Assembly: GCA_028818795.1 (NCBI GenBank)
Contig: JAPPND010000078.1
Location: 1-64,000, forward strand
DNA length: 64,000 nucleotides
Reading direction: 5' to 3'
Source of the DNA: Gammaproteobacteria bacterium
GTDB lineage: Bacteria; Pseudomonadota; Gammaproteobacteria; Pseudomonadales; Azotimanducaceae
Below are positions 39,072 through 49,000 of this stretch, in pieces (the stretch's first letter is position 1; every line of letters starts with the position of its first letter). A program made the position numbers and the translations under genes. The notes below the pieces were generated by a model. That model ran no database searches, had not been told where the DNA came from, and worked only from the letters and a program-made list of their open reading frames with translations.

Positions 39072-40321
39072 TCTTCTTCCCGCAAGGACTCAACGACCTG
39101 CATCCGGCGCACACGAAGTGCCGGTATGAGGGCGGCGATCAGCGTGCCGAGCAACATCCAACCTGGCGACTCGAGAAGCACCTGGACGTTGAGGGCCGGG
39201 TAGAGCCGATCCGGCATCATGAGCTGCCCGGCCATCGCCTCCATGCCCTCGATGTCCCCGATGTCGATGCCCACGATGCTCATGGGAACGACGAGGGCGA
39301 GGCAAAGCGCGATGCCGATCACCGTGCCCATGGCCCACACGCAGATGGCTTCGACGGACAGCATGCCGATGATCGAGTTGGGACGCATGCCGATGGCGAG
39401 CAGCATGCCGAACTCGCGGGTTCGTTCGAAGACCGTCATGATGAATGCGTTGACGACGGACATCGCCACGACGATCAGCAGCAGCCAGTACGTCATCGCA
39501 GCGGTCGCCCTGTCGATCTGAATGGCCTGTTCCAACTCCGGCAACAGCTCGTTCCAGTCCAGAAGCCGCCCGCCTCTGGGCATCGCGGCCTCCAGGGCCG
39601 ATCGCATGTCCGCGACGCCACGGGCATCGCGGGTCTTGATGACCACGCGATGGACGGCGTCGCCGAGTTCGAATCCGGCCTGCATGGCGGCAAGCCCCAC
39701 TTGTAGAACGTTGCGATCGATCTCCGCTCGGCCGGTCTCGAAAAGACCGTCTACCCGGGACACGAGCGCTCCAACGCCACCCTCCGCAGCGGACCCGAGG
39801 ACGACGATTTCGTCACCCACTCCGACGCCCAGGTTCGTGGCCAGGGCCGTGCCGACGAATGCACTGTCGGGGTGGGGCAGGTACTCCCCCGCAGCAAGGT
39901 GGTCGGACAGGTCCGACAGGGCGGCGTCCCGGACGGGATCCACGCCGATGACCATGGCACCGAAGCTGCGTTCGCCGGCGTCCACCAGGGCGAATGCCTC
40001 GGCCCTCGGCGCCACGGCAACCACGCCGGGCACTCCCTCGAAGCGGCTGGTCACCTCGGGCCCCTCGGCCAGGTTGTGGCGCACCTCGGGATCGTCGAAA
40101 TACGCCGGATGCTGCACCTGCGCGTGGCCGGTCATCAGGCTCGTGGCCGTGTCGATCCACGCGTCGTACGTTCCCGCCTGGAACGACATGCCGACGGTTA
40201 CGAGAGCGATCGCGAAGCCGATGCCGGAGGCGGACATCCAGGTTCGCAAACGCCGACGCCAGAGGTTTCGCCAGGCGACGCGCACGAACAGCGCGCGGCT
40301 GCGCGGTGGCGCCTGGGTCAC
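39068..40321 (-). CDS. FtsX-family ABC permease (LolC/LolE-like)
   Basis: A 417-residue permease of the same type as the next gene: a basic start (RVAWRNLWRRRLRTW), one helix, a large periplasmic domain, then three helices and a final PALRVRRMQVVESLR. It begins with GTG one base after the LolA-like gene's stop and overlaps the following permease by four bases. Two FtsX permeases, one LolD-type ATPase and a LolA-like carrier make a Lol-like extraction and transfer system, separate from the housekeeping LolCDE. Confidence 0.88.
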   Translation of the reverse strand: MTQAPPRSRALFVRVAWRNLWRRRLRTWMSASGIGFAIALVTVGMSFQAGTYDAWIDTATSLMTGHAQVQHPAYFDDPEVRHNLAEGPEVTSRFEGVPGVVAVAPRAEAFALVDAGERSFGAMVIGVDPVRDAALSDLSDHLAAGEYLPHPDSAFVGTALATNLGVGVGDEIVVLGSAAEGGVGALVSRVDGLFETGRAEIDRNVLQVGLAAMQAGFELGDAVHRVVIKTRDARGVADMRSALEAAMPRGGRLLDWNELLPELEQAIQIDRATAAMTYWLLLIVVAMSVVNAFIMTVFERTREFGMLLAIGMRPNSIIGMLSVEAICVWAMGTVIGIALCLALVVPMSIVGIDIGDIEGMEAMAGQLMMPDRLYPALNVQVLLESPGWMLLGTLIAALIPALRVRRMQVVESLREEE

Positions 40322-40322
40322 T

Positions 40323-41102
40323 TCAGCGCCCCCTGAGGGAGAACGTGGTGAACAAGCTGTCTTCGACCGTGGCGTCGAAGTCGGCGGCCACGTAGCGGAT
40401 CTCGGTCCAGCTATCCGGCTTGTCCACCGACTGCATGCGCATCGCCAGGGCGAACGTCCGCCCGCCGAGCGTGCCGACTGCGAGCGTCTCCATGCGCTTG
40501 ACCGGTTCGAGTTCCTGATCGTAGAAGGTCTGGCTCAACGTTACGTAATCGTCGCGGAGTACCAGGGTCTCCTTGCCCCAGACGACCGGTGCATCGTCGC
40601 GGGGAATCATGTCCATCGTATAGACGGTGTGTCCGTCGCGTTCCTCGGTTTGGATGATCTCGAAGTCGTAGTAGCGCAGGTACTTGTCGCTACGCGAGAG
40701 GTCGTTGTACGAGAAATCGGAGCCCGCCCACTGCTGCGACATCATGCTCGACGGCAGCCGGACTTCGCGGCGGATCTTCGGCGAATAGGTCCACATCTGG
40801 TCGCCCTTCTTGAGCGTCGCCGTGCCGGCATCCTTGGGCGGCGCGGTGAAGCGGATGAGGGCGTCCTCGCGGCCACGGGTCCAGGCCGTCAGGCTGAGCG
40901 TGCGCTCCCAAGCCGGCCGGTGAATAGTCATCGTCAACTCGGTGTAGGAGGAGGTCCCGCGGGTCAGGTCCAGCGCACCCTCGATGAGGCCCCGCGCGGT
41001 GACCTCGGCGGATGCAGCCCAGGCGTACGCCAAGCCGACAACGGCCAGGACATGCCGGACGACGCGTTGTGAGCGCCCGGTGACCGTGCCATATTGCCGC
41101 AC
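40323..41102 (-). CDS. LolA-like outer-membrane lipoprotein-sorting protein
   Basis: A protein of about 259 residues with the fold of LolA/LolB-like periplasmic carriers: a signal peptide ending YAWAASAEV, then alternating strands with YTELTMTIHRPAWERTL, GDQMWTYSPKIRREVRLP and the late YDFEIIQTEERDG. The start is uncertain; I took GTG 41102, which keeps it clear of the divergent TetR gene. Longer in-frame options (to 41234) would overlap that gene. As the first gene of the operon it would carry a hydrophobic substrate from the permeases toward the barrel protein. Confidence 0.75.
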   Translation of the reverse strand: MRQYGTVTGRSQRVVRHVLAVVGLAYAWAASAEVTARGLIEGALDLTRGTSSYTELTMTIHRPAWERTLSLTAWTRGREDALIRFTAPPKDAGTATLKKGDQMWTYSPKIRREVRLPSSMMSQQWAGSDFSYNDLSRSDKYLRYYDFEIIQTEERDGHTVYTMDMIPRDDAPVVWGKETLVLRDDYVTLSQTFYDQELEPVKRMETLAVGTLGGRTFALAMRMQSVDKPDSWTEIRYVAADFDATVEDSLFTTFSLRGR

Positions 41103-41121
41103 GCATTGGCCGACGTTCGAG

Positions 41122-41718
41122 ATGTTGACCTCGCTCCGGGAGAAGAAGAAGCGCCGCACACGTGCCGACATCCTGGCGGCAGCGGCCGATCTCATCGAAC
41201 GTGAAGGGTACCGCAACGCGAATATGCGCGACATCGCCGCCGCCGCCGATGTCGCCTACCAGACGCTCTACAACTACTTTCCTTCGAAGGCGCGCATCGC
41301 CTTGGCCCTGCTTGGGCGCAGCACCGAGGATGTCGAGGTCTCGCCGGATGACGAGGCCGATGTGGTCGGGACCTTGCTTTCGCTCGCGGATTCGCTGGCG
41401 CAGCGGGTCGTTGCAGGTGACCGGGAAGTCTGGCGGGAGGTGATCGTGGAGGCCATCCGGAACGACCAAACCCCGGTGGTCCGGTGTTTGGACCCGACGC
41501 TCGGCGAGCGTTTCGCGGGGCTGCTCGGCGCAGCCCAGCAACACGGTCATCTGGATGCCTACCTGGATACGGACGCGATGGCATCGGTGATCGAGTCGCT
41601 CCTGGGTTCGGCTCTGCTTGCCTGGGCGACGTCCGGCGAACACGGTCAGGAGGCAATCGAATCCTTGCCGGGGAACATCGAGCTCGTATTGAAGCCCTAC
41701 CAGCGCAGCGCCGGATAA
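41122..41718 (+). CDS. TetR-family transcriptional regulator
   Basis: A 198-residue regulator. The helix-turn-helix spans about residues 10-55 ([17 protein letters not shown], then [22 protein letters not shown]), followed by an all-helical ligand domain. It is divergent from the LolA-like operon with only about 19 bases between the chosen starts, so its operator would lie inside one of the coding regions. Control of that operon is the likely job. It also stands 88 bases upstream of the carboxylase genes on the same strand. Longer in-frame starts exist (to 40984) but precede the typical basic start [13 protein letters not shown]. Confidence 0.9.
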   Translation: MLTSLREKKKRRTRADILAAAADLIEREGYRNANMRDIAAAADVAYQTLYNYFPSKARIALALLGRSTEDVEVSPDDEADVVGTLLSLADSLAQRVVAGDREVWREVIVEAIRNDQTPVVRCLDPTLGERFAGLLGAAQQHGHLDAYLDTDAMASVIESLLGSALLAWATSGEHGQEAIESLPGNIELVLKPYQRSAG

Positions 41719-41806
41719 CCTTTTCCGCAGTCGGTTTTTGGCCTTATCCAAGGATCTGCGCGGCGGGGATGCCGGTAGCTTGGCGCGCTTGCCCTATACT
41801 CTGGCC

Positions 41807-43420
41807 ATGGCCGTGCTCGAATCGCGAATCGACACCCGAAGCGAGGCGTTCGAGGACAACGCGCGACATCATCGGGCACTGGCGGAGGAACTCCGTGGGC
41901 TGGCGGCGCGGATCGCCTTGGGCGGCGAGGAGCGGTCCCGGGAGCGGCACATCCGACGCGGCAAGCTGCTGCCCAGGGACAGGGTGCGCGGTCTGCTCGA
42001 CACGGGCTCGCCGTTCCTCGAGATCGGCCAACTCGCCGGCCACGAACTCTACAACGACGTCATTCCGGCGGCTGGACTCGTGGCCGGCATTGGCCGCGTC
42101 TCGGGCCAGGAATGCATGGTCATCGCCAACGACGCCACGGTGAAGGGTGGCACCTATTACCCCATTACCGTCAAGAAGCACCTCCGCGCCCAGGAGATCG
42201 CGCAGGAGAACGCCTTGGCCTGCATCTACCTGGTCGACTCCGGGGGCGCTTTCCTGCCCATGCAGGCCGGGGTTTTCCCGGACAAGGACCACTTCGGACG
42301 GATCTTCTACAACCAGGCCAACCTGTCCGCGGCGGGAATTCCCCAGGTCGCGGTGGTCATGGGTTCCTGCACGGCGGGCGGTGCCTACGTCCCGGCGATG
42401 TGCGACCAGGCGATCATCGTGCAGAACCAGGGCACGATCTTCCTCGGCGGACCGCCTTTGGTAAAGGCGGCGACCGGGGAGGAGGTGGATGCCGAAACCC
42501 TGGGCGGCGGCGATGTCCACTCGCGCCGCTCCGGCGTGACCGACTATCTCGCGGTGGACGACGAACATGCCCTGGCCCTGGCCCGGGAGGCTATCGCGGC
42601 GAGTCCGGTTCGTTACCGGTCCACGGCGGAGCCCCGACAGATCGTCGAGCCGTGCTACCCGGCCGATGAAATCTACGGCGTGCTGCCTAGGGACACGCGG
42701 ACGCCCTACGACGTGCGCGAAGTGATAGCTCGGTTGGTGGACGGTTCGGACTTCCACGAGTTCAAGGCCCTCTACGGCGACACGCTGGTGTGCGGCTTCG
42801 CGCGAATCTTCGGCCTACCCGTTGCGATACTCGCCAACAACGGCATCCTGTTTTCCGAGTCGGCCCTCAAGGGTTCGCACTTCATTCAGCTCGCCGACCG
42901 CCGGGGCGTGCCCTTGCTGTTCCTGCAGAACATCACCGGCTTCATGGTGGGCCGGCGCTACGAAAACGAAGGCATCGCCAAGGACGGCGCCAAGATGGTC
43001 ACGGCAGTCGCCTGCGCGCGGGTGCCGAAGTTCACCCTGGTGATCGGCGGATCGTTCGGCGCTGGCAACTACGCCATGTGCGGTCGCGCCTACGGGGCGC
43101 GAATGCTGTGGACCTGGCCGAACGCCCGGGTATCGGTGATGGGTGGCGAACAGGCGGCACATGTGCTCGCTACCGTACGCCGTGACTCCCTCGCCGCGCG
43201 AGGCCAGGATTGGCCGGGGCCGGAGCAGGAATCGTTCATGGACGAAATCCGCGCCCAATACGAGATGGAGGGCCATCCCTACTACGCAAGTGCCCGGCTA
43301 TGGGACGACGGCGTGATCGATCCCGTGGACACCCGTCGGGTTTTGGGACTCGCCCTGCGGGTCGCCGGACGTGAACTGGAAACGCCGCCGGGTGCTCGGT
43401 TCGGCATCTTCCGGATGTAG
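41807..43420 (+). CDS. mccB: Acyl-CoA carboxylase beta subunit, probably methylcrotonoyl-CoA carboxylase
   Basis: A 537-residue carboxyltransferase subunit. It has both crotonase-like halves: [21 protein letters not shown] and [15 protein letters not shown] in the first, [16 protein letters not shown] and [16 protein letters not shown] in the second. These stretches fit methylcrotonoyl-CoA carboxylase better than the propionyl- or acetyl-CoA enzymes. In leucine breakdown it moves CO2 from biotin to 3-methylcrotonyl-CoA. ATG 41807 matches the family start ([15 protein letters not shown]). Two bases separate its stop from the alpha subunit gene. Confidence 0.88.
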   Translation: MAVLESRIDTRSEAFEDNARHHRALAEELRGLAARIALGGEERSRERHIRRGKLLPRDRVRGLLDTGSPFLEIGQLAGHELYNDVIPAAGLVAGIGRVSGQECMVIANDATVKGGTYYPITVKKHLRAQEIAQENALACIYLVDSGGAFLPMQAGVFPDKDHFGRIFYNQANLSAAGIPQVAVVMGSCTAGGAYVPAMCDQAIIVQNQGTIFLGGPPLVKAATGEEVDAETLGGGDVHSRRSGVTDYLAVDDEHALALAREAIAASPVRYRSTAEPRQIVEPCYPADEIYGVLPRDTRTPYDVREVIARLVDGSDFHEFKALYGDTLVCGFARIFGLPVAILANNGILFSESALKGSHFIQLADRRGVPLLFLQNITGFMVGRRYENEGIAKDGAKMVTAVACARVPKFTLVIGGSFGAGNYAMCGRAYGARMLWTWPNARVSVMGGEQAAHVLATVRRDSLAARGQDWPGPEQESFMDEIRAQYEMEGHPYYASARLWDDGVIDPVDTRRVLGLALRVAGRELETPPGARFGIFRM

Positions 43421-43422
43421 CC

Positions 43423-45369
43423 ATGTTCGATTCGCTACTTGTCGCCAATCGCGGCGAGATCGCCGCTCGGGTGATTCGAACCGCTCGACGGATGGGTATC
43501 CGGACTGTCGCCGTCTACTCGGATGCCGATGCCGGCGCTGTCCACGTCGAAGAAGCGGACCGAGCCCTGCGCATAGGGCCCGGACCCGTGGCCGACAGCT
43601 ACCTCAATCAAGCGGCCTTGTTGACGGCAATTGCCGACAGCGGCGCACAGGCCGTTCATCCGGGCTACGGGTTCCTGTCCGAGAATCCCGATTTCGCGAC
43701 TGCGGTTGGCGAGGCGGGCGCGACGTTCGTCGGTCCGTCGCCCGATGCCATCCGCGCCATGGGTTCGAAGATCGAGGCGAAGCGCTTGGTCGCGTCGGCG
43801 GGAGCGCCGGTCGTTCCCGGCTACGCGGGCGCGGACCAGACCGCTCTTGGTCTCGCCGAACACGCCGCGCGACTTGGCTATCCCTTGTTGATCAAGGCGT
43901 CCATGGGCGGCGGCGGTCGTGGCATGCGGATTGTGGCCGAACACGGGAACTTCGACGAGGCATTGGCGTCGGCGAAACGCGAAGCTGCGGCTTCCTTCGG
44001 CGACGACACGGTGCTGCTCGAGCGCTACCTCACGGCGCCCAAGCACATCGAGATCCAGATCCTTGCAGACAGTGCGGGGCGAACCCTGTCCCTGTTCGAG
44101 CGCGACTGTTCCGTGCAGAGGCGCCACCAGAAGGTCATCGAGGAAGCGCCGGCCCCGGGCATGGACGCCCCAACCCGGCGTGCCATGGGCGAAGCGGCCG
44201 TCCGGGCGGCCCGCGCGGTTGGGTACGTCGGGGCGGGAACCGTCGAGTTCGTGACCGAGTCGGGGGAGTTCTACTTCCTCGAGATGAACACGCGGTTGCA
44301 GGTCGAACACCCGGTGACGGAAGCCGTGACGGGCCTCGATCTCGTGGAGTGGCAGTTGCGGATTGCTGCCGGCGAGCCGCTGCCCTTCGACCAAGACGAC
44401 CTGGGTCTCGACGGTCATGCCGTCGAAGCCCGGATCTACGCGGAGAACGCCCGGCGCAACTTCCTGCCGTCGACGGGGTCGCTGCACTGGGTGTCGTTCC
44501 CGGGAGACGTACGAGTGGATAGCGGCATTCGCACGGGTTCGGTGGTGTCCCCGCACTACGACCCGATGCTGGCCAAGGTTGTCGCCCACGGCGCGGATAG
44601 GCGTCAAGCCGTTGCAGCACTGCGCGCCGCCCTCAGAGAGGTCGAGATTGCCGGCGCGGAACACAATGTCGCATGGCTAGGCAACGTGCTGGACCATCCT
44701 GCCTTCGTGGCCGGGACCCATACGACGGGAACGGTCGAGGAGTCGGCCGACGCGCTGGTACCGAAGCCCGATCCGGTTGCCATCGCCATCGCCTCGGTTG
44801 TGTGGGTGCTTGGGCGGCGACAGCTCGACCCCTGGTCGTTGGGCGACGGATTCCAAGCGAACCTGCCGCACGAGCAAGTGCTTCAAGTGCGCCGCGGACG
44901 GGAACGTTCAGAGGTTCGCCTGATCACCGGGGAAGAATGGTTTCGGGTTGCCGGACCGGGTGGCGAGGTGCAGATTCATGCGCCAACACTTGAAGACGAC
45001 GGGCTCTTTCGCGCCACGGTGAATGGCCAGCTCACCACCGCGAGGACGGTGGAGGCCGACGGCGACGTGTTCGTGATGCGCGAGGGAGCCACCGAACGCA
45101 TCACCTTCGTGGTGCCTGATGCCGGCGCGTTCGCCGACATCGTCGAAGCGGGCGGTCGCGTCCTCGCACCGATGCCCGGTCAGGTCGTCTCGGTTGCCGT
45201 GTCCGAAGGCGACCGGGTACGCCCCGGAGACGTGCTGTTGGTCGTCGAGGCCATGAAGATGGAGCACGAGGTACGTGCGCCCGGTCCGGGCACGGTCACC
45301 GCCGTACGTTTCGCTCCGGGCGAGCGGGTCGAAGAGGGCGTCGAACTGGTCAGCGTCGACGACGACTAA
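43423..45369 (+). CDS. mccA: Acyl-CoA carboxylase alpha subunit (biotin carboxylase plus biotin carrier)
   Basis: A 648-residue biotin-dependent subunit. The biotin carboxylase part (about 1-450) has LIKASMGGGGRGMRIV for ATP binding and EMNTRLQVEHPVTE. The carrier domain at the end has the biotinylation motif EAMKMEH with K612. Length and gene order fit the methylcrotonoyl-CoA carboxylase alpha chain. Its TAA stop overlaps the convergent Lrp gene by four bases. No other leucine-degradation genes (isovaleryl-CoA dehydrogenase, hydroxymethylglutaryl-CoA lyase) are in the window, so the substrate call rests on sequence similarity. Confidence 0.88.
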   Translation: MFDSLLVANRGEIAARVIRTARRMGIRTVAVYSDADAGAVHVEEADRALRIGPGPVADSYLNQAALLTAIADSGAQAVHPGYGFLSENPDFATAVGEAGATFVGPSPDAIRAMGSKIEAKRLVASAGAPVVPGYAGADQTALGLAEHAARLGYPLLIKASMGGGGRGMRIVAEHGNFDEALASAKREAAASFGDDTVLLERYLTAPKHIEIQILADSAGRTLSLFERDCSVQRRHQKVIEEAPAPGMDAPTRRAMGEAAVRAARAVGYVGAGTVEFVTESGEFYFLEMNTRLQVEHPVTEAVTGLDLVEWQLRIAAGEPLPFDQDDLGLDGHAVEARIYAENARRNFLPSTGSLHWVSFPGDVRVDSGIRTGSVVSPHYDPMLAKVVAHGADRRQAVAALRAALREVEIAGAEHNVAWLGNVLDHPAFVAGTHTTGTVEESADALVPKPDPVAIAIASVVWVLGRRQLDPWSLGDGFQANLPHEQVLQVRRGRERSEVRLITGEEWFRVAGPGGEVQIHAPTLEDDGLFRATVNGQLTTARTVEADGDVFVMREGATERITFVVPDAGAFADIVEAGGRVLAPMPGQVVSVAVSEGDRVRPGDVLLVVEAMKMEHEVRAPGPGTVTAVRFAPGERVEEGVELVSVDDD

Positions 45370-45869
45370 CGCGATAGGGGCAAGGCGGTCGTGTATTTGA
45401 CCTGTCGCAGCGCGAACGTCGAGGTCAGGTTGCCGACCTCCGGCAGGTGCACCAGCGTGGCCTTGAGCAATCGCTCGTAGGCGCCGACGTCGGAGACGAC
45501 CACCCGCAGCAGGAAGTCGGTCTCCCCGGACACCGTGTAGCACTCGACGATCTCCGGCACGTCCTGCACGGCTTCCTCGAAGCGGGTCAGGGCATTCTCC
45601 TGGTGGCGCCTCAAGTTGACGTTGACGAAGACGTCGACGGCGAGTCCAAGCTGCTTGGCGTCGAGCAGGGCCACGCGGCGGGTAATGATCCCGTCTCGCT
45701 CCAGGCGGCGGACGCGCCGCCAGCACGGTGTGTGCGAGAGACCGACGCGTTCGCCGAGTTCCTGCATGGACATGTCCGCCGAGTCCTGCAATTCCACGAG
45801 TATCCGTCGATCAATGGGATCCAATGTCGTCACGGTTGCCGCGGGGGTTCCGGGTGATTTGCTGCTCAT
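45366..45869 (-). CDS. Lrp/AsnC-family transcriptional regulator
   Basis: A 167-residue regulator. The winged HTH is at about residues 15-65 (LDPIDRRILVELQDSADMS, then RVGLSHTPCWRRVRRLE), followed by the RAM ligand domain with VDVFVNVNLRRHQ and ETDFLLRVVVSDVGAYE. ATG 45869 has GAGGA six bases upstream. Lrp/AsnC proteins sense amino acids. It is divergent from the oxidoreductase gene and convergent with the carboxylase genes, so it probably controls 2-oxo-acid oxidation in response to a branched-chain or aromatic amino acid. Confidence 0.93.
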   Translation of the reverse strand: MSSKSPGTPAATVTTLDPIDRRILVELQDSADMSMQELGERVGLSHTPCWRRVRRLERDGIITRRVALLDAKQLGLAVDVFVNVNLRRHQENALTRFEEAVQDVPEIVECYTVSGETDFLLRVVVSDVGAYERLLKATLVHLPEVGNLTSTFALRQVKYTTALPLSR

Positions 45870-45929
45870 TGGCCGTCCTCCTAATCGACACGTCCACTGT
45901 ATTCGCATTCCCATCCTATTGGAAGGCGT

Positions 45930-45970
45930 TTCTTAGGAACATTTCTCTTTGAACGACGGTCTCATAAGAA
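45930..45970. promoter_or_regulatory. A/T-rich inverted repeat between Lrp gene and oxidoreductase gene
   Basis: The 171 bases between the two divergent starts are clearly richer in A and T than the surroundings. TTCTTA (45930-45935) and TAAGAA (45965-45970) form spaced inverted arms with 29 bases between. Lrp proteins bind such loose A/T-rich palindromes. This is a candidate operator for both genes, judged by position and base content only. Confidence 0.3.
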
Positions 45971-46040
45971 AATAGCAACGCATATCCTCAGATGTTCGGC
46001 ATAGGATTGTTCATGAAGATCATGGTCTAGGAGGTCACGG

Positions 46041-49000
46041 ATGCACGCTGACACGCCGACGGCCATGACGCGCTCACTCGCAGAGGCGCGCTACGGATCC
46101 GACGTGCGAACCGCGTTCCTCACCGGGATTCAGGCCGTCGCCCGCCTGCCCTTGGACCAGCGCCGGCTCGACGTTCGGGCCAGCCTCGACACCGCAGGTT
46201 TCATCTCCGGGTATCGCGGCTCTCCCCTCGGCGGTCTGGACCAGGAGTTGTGGCGCAATTCGTCGCAGCTCGAAGAACACCGAATCGTCTTCCAGCCGGG
46301 CATCAACGAGGATCTCGCGGCCACCGCCGTGTGGGGCACCCAGCAGGTCGGGCTATTCCCGGGTGCCCGTCATGGCGGCGTATTCGGGATGTGGTACGGC
46401 AAGGCCCCGGGCCTCGACCGTTCCACGGACGCGATACGCCACGCCAATGCGGCAGGGACGAGCCCGATGGGAGGCGTGCTGGCCATGGTGGGCGACGACC
46501 ATGGCTGTAAGTCGTCGACCCTGCCTGCGGCAAGCGAGTACGAACTGCGCGATCTGGGCGTGCCGGTCCTGGCACCCGCCGACGTTCAGGATGTCCTTGA
46601 TTTCGGACTCGCGGGCTGGGCCCTCTCTCGCTACGCCGGATGCTGGGCCGGCCTCATCGCGCTGACCGACATCATGGACAGTGCACTCAGCGTGGAGGTG
46701 GGTCTTGGCCGCCACCAGTTCGTGCTGCCGCCCCACAGTGAACAACCCCATATCCGGCTCGCCGACTCGCCCCTTGAGCAGGAAACCCGCTTGGAAACGA
46801 AACTTCGCCTGGCCCGGGCGTTCGCGTCCGCGAATCAAATCGACCGAATCGTCGCCGCGCCCTCACGCCCGCGTTTGGTGGTCGTGACGGCCGGCAAGGC
46901 GTATGCGGACGTCCGGGAGGCGTTTGACAAGCTGGAACTCCGCTCCGGGGCGGCGATCGCGGACGCCGGTATTCGGCTTATCAAATTGGGCATGACCTGG
47001 CCACTTGACGACGCTTGGGTGCGGGAGTTCTGCCGAGGCGCCGACCGGATCCTCGTGGTCGAGGAAAAGCGCGCCTTCATCGAGGAGCAGTTGAAGGCGA
47101 TCCTGTTCGGTGATCCGGTTGACGTGTTGGGCAAGCTCCCCCGGACGGGTCTGGACAGTCAACCAATGGATTCGGGTCTGGCGTGCGGCTTTCCGGCGTC
47201 GGGCGAACTCGACGTGCCGATGATCGCATCGACGCTCGCGACGGTCTTGAAGCGTGTGCCCGACACCGGCTACCTGGGCGAAGTCGCGGTAACTTCGGGC
47301 GCGTTGCCGGACGATGCCAAGAACGCCAAGGAGGCCCGCCAACCGCTCTATTGCGCGGGTTGCCCGCACAGCACCTCGACCCGCGTTCCCCAGGGAAGCC
47401 GGGCGGCGGCCGGCATCGGTTGCCACTACATGGCCCAGTGGATGGATCGCAGCACGGCGACGGTCACGCACATGGGTGCCGAAGGCGTCAACTGGATCGG
47501 CCAGGCGCCCTTCACGGATGAACAGCACATCTTCGCCAATCTCGGCGACGGCACCTATTTCCACTCGGGGATCCTCGCCATCCGCGCCGCTGTCGCCGCC
47601 GGCGTGAACATCACCTACAAGATCCTCCTGAACGACGCCGTGGCGATGACCGGCGGCCAGCCGGTCGAGGGCGGTCTGACGGTCGAGGACATCGTCGCGC
47701 AGGTTCGTGCCGAAGGCGTGACCGAGGTGCGCGTCGTCAGCGACGACCCCGGGCGGCATCGAACGAGCCCCGTGCGGGTGGTGTCGCGCCGCCGGCTCGA
47801 CGTCGTGCAACGGGAACTCAAGGACGTACCGGGATGTAGTGTGCTGGTCTACGAGCAGACCTGCGCGGCGGAACTGCGCCGGCGCCGCAAACGCGGTCTC
47901 GCCCCGGATCCCGATGTGCGCGTGGTCATAAACGACGCCGTCTGCGAGGGCTGCGGGGACTGTTCCGTGCAGTCCAATTGCGTCGCCGTGGAGCCGCTTA
48001 AGACCGAGTTCGGTACCAAGCGCACGATCAATCAGAGCGCCTGCAACAAGGACGTGTCATGTCTCGACGGCTTTTGCCCGGCCCTGGTCACGGTCTCCGG
48101 CGCCCGGCCGAAGGCGCGGGCCCCTGTGCGGGACGTCCGCGAAAGGCTGTCGGATCCCGACATCGAGCATGAATCGGCGAACATTCTGATAGCGGGTGTC
48201 GGAGGAACTGGCATTGTCACCGTCTCCCAACTGCTCGGCACGGCCGCTCACTTGGATGGCCGGCATGTGTCGACCCTCGACATGACGGGCCTGGCCCAGA
48301 AAGGGGGCGCGGTTCTCAGTCACGTGCGGATCTCGCCAGCCGGTGCGCCGCATCCCCCAACGCGGATTCCGCCGGTTTCCGTCGACGTGTTGATCGCCGC
48401 CGACGCGGTCACGGCGGCGAGCCGCGATGTACTCCCGTTGGCCTCGCCGCAACGGACCAACGTGGTCTTGAACAGCCATGTCGCGCCGACTGCGGAATTC
48501 GTGCTGAGGCAGCGCGACGGCGTCGACCTCGCCAGGCTCTCGGACAGGCTTCGTCACCGCGCCAGGCACATGTCCACGGTGGATGCGGACTTCGCCAGCC
48601 GGGCACTTTTCGCCTCGACGGCCACCGCCAACGTGTTCCTGCTGGGCTATGCCTATCAGACCGGCGCGATTCCCGTGACCGTTGCTGCGCTGGAACGGGC
48701 CATCTCGCTCAACGGCGTGGCGGTCTCGGACAACCTCGCCGCGTTCCATCACGGACGCTTGGCGGCGCACCTCGACGCGAACCCGCAGACCGAGGCAGAC
48801 GAGCAGCTCGCCATGCCGGTCGCGCGTTCCGAAGTGATGCAACCGCAGAGGTCGCAGACGCTCGCCGAACGCATCGCCGCGCGCCGGGAGTTCCTGGTCG
48901 ACTACCAGAACGAAGCACTGGCTAGGCGCTACGATGACATGATTGAGCGTGTCCGCGCCGGCGCGTCGCGTGTCCGCCCAACCGGCGATGCGCTTGTCGC

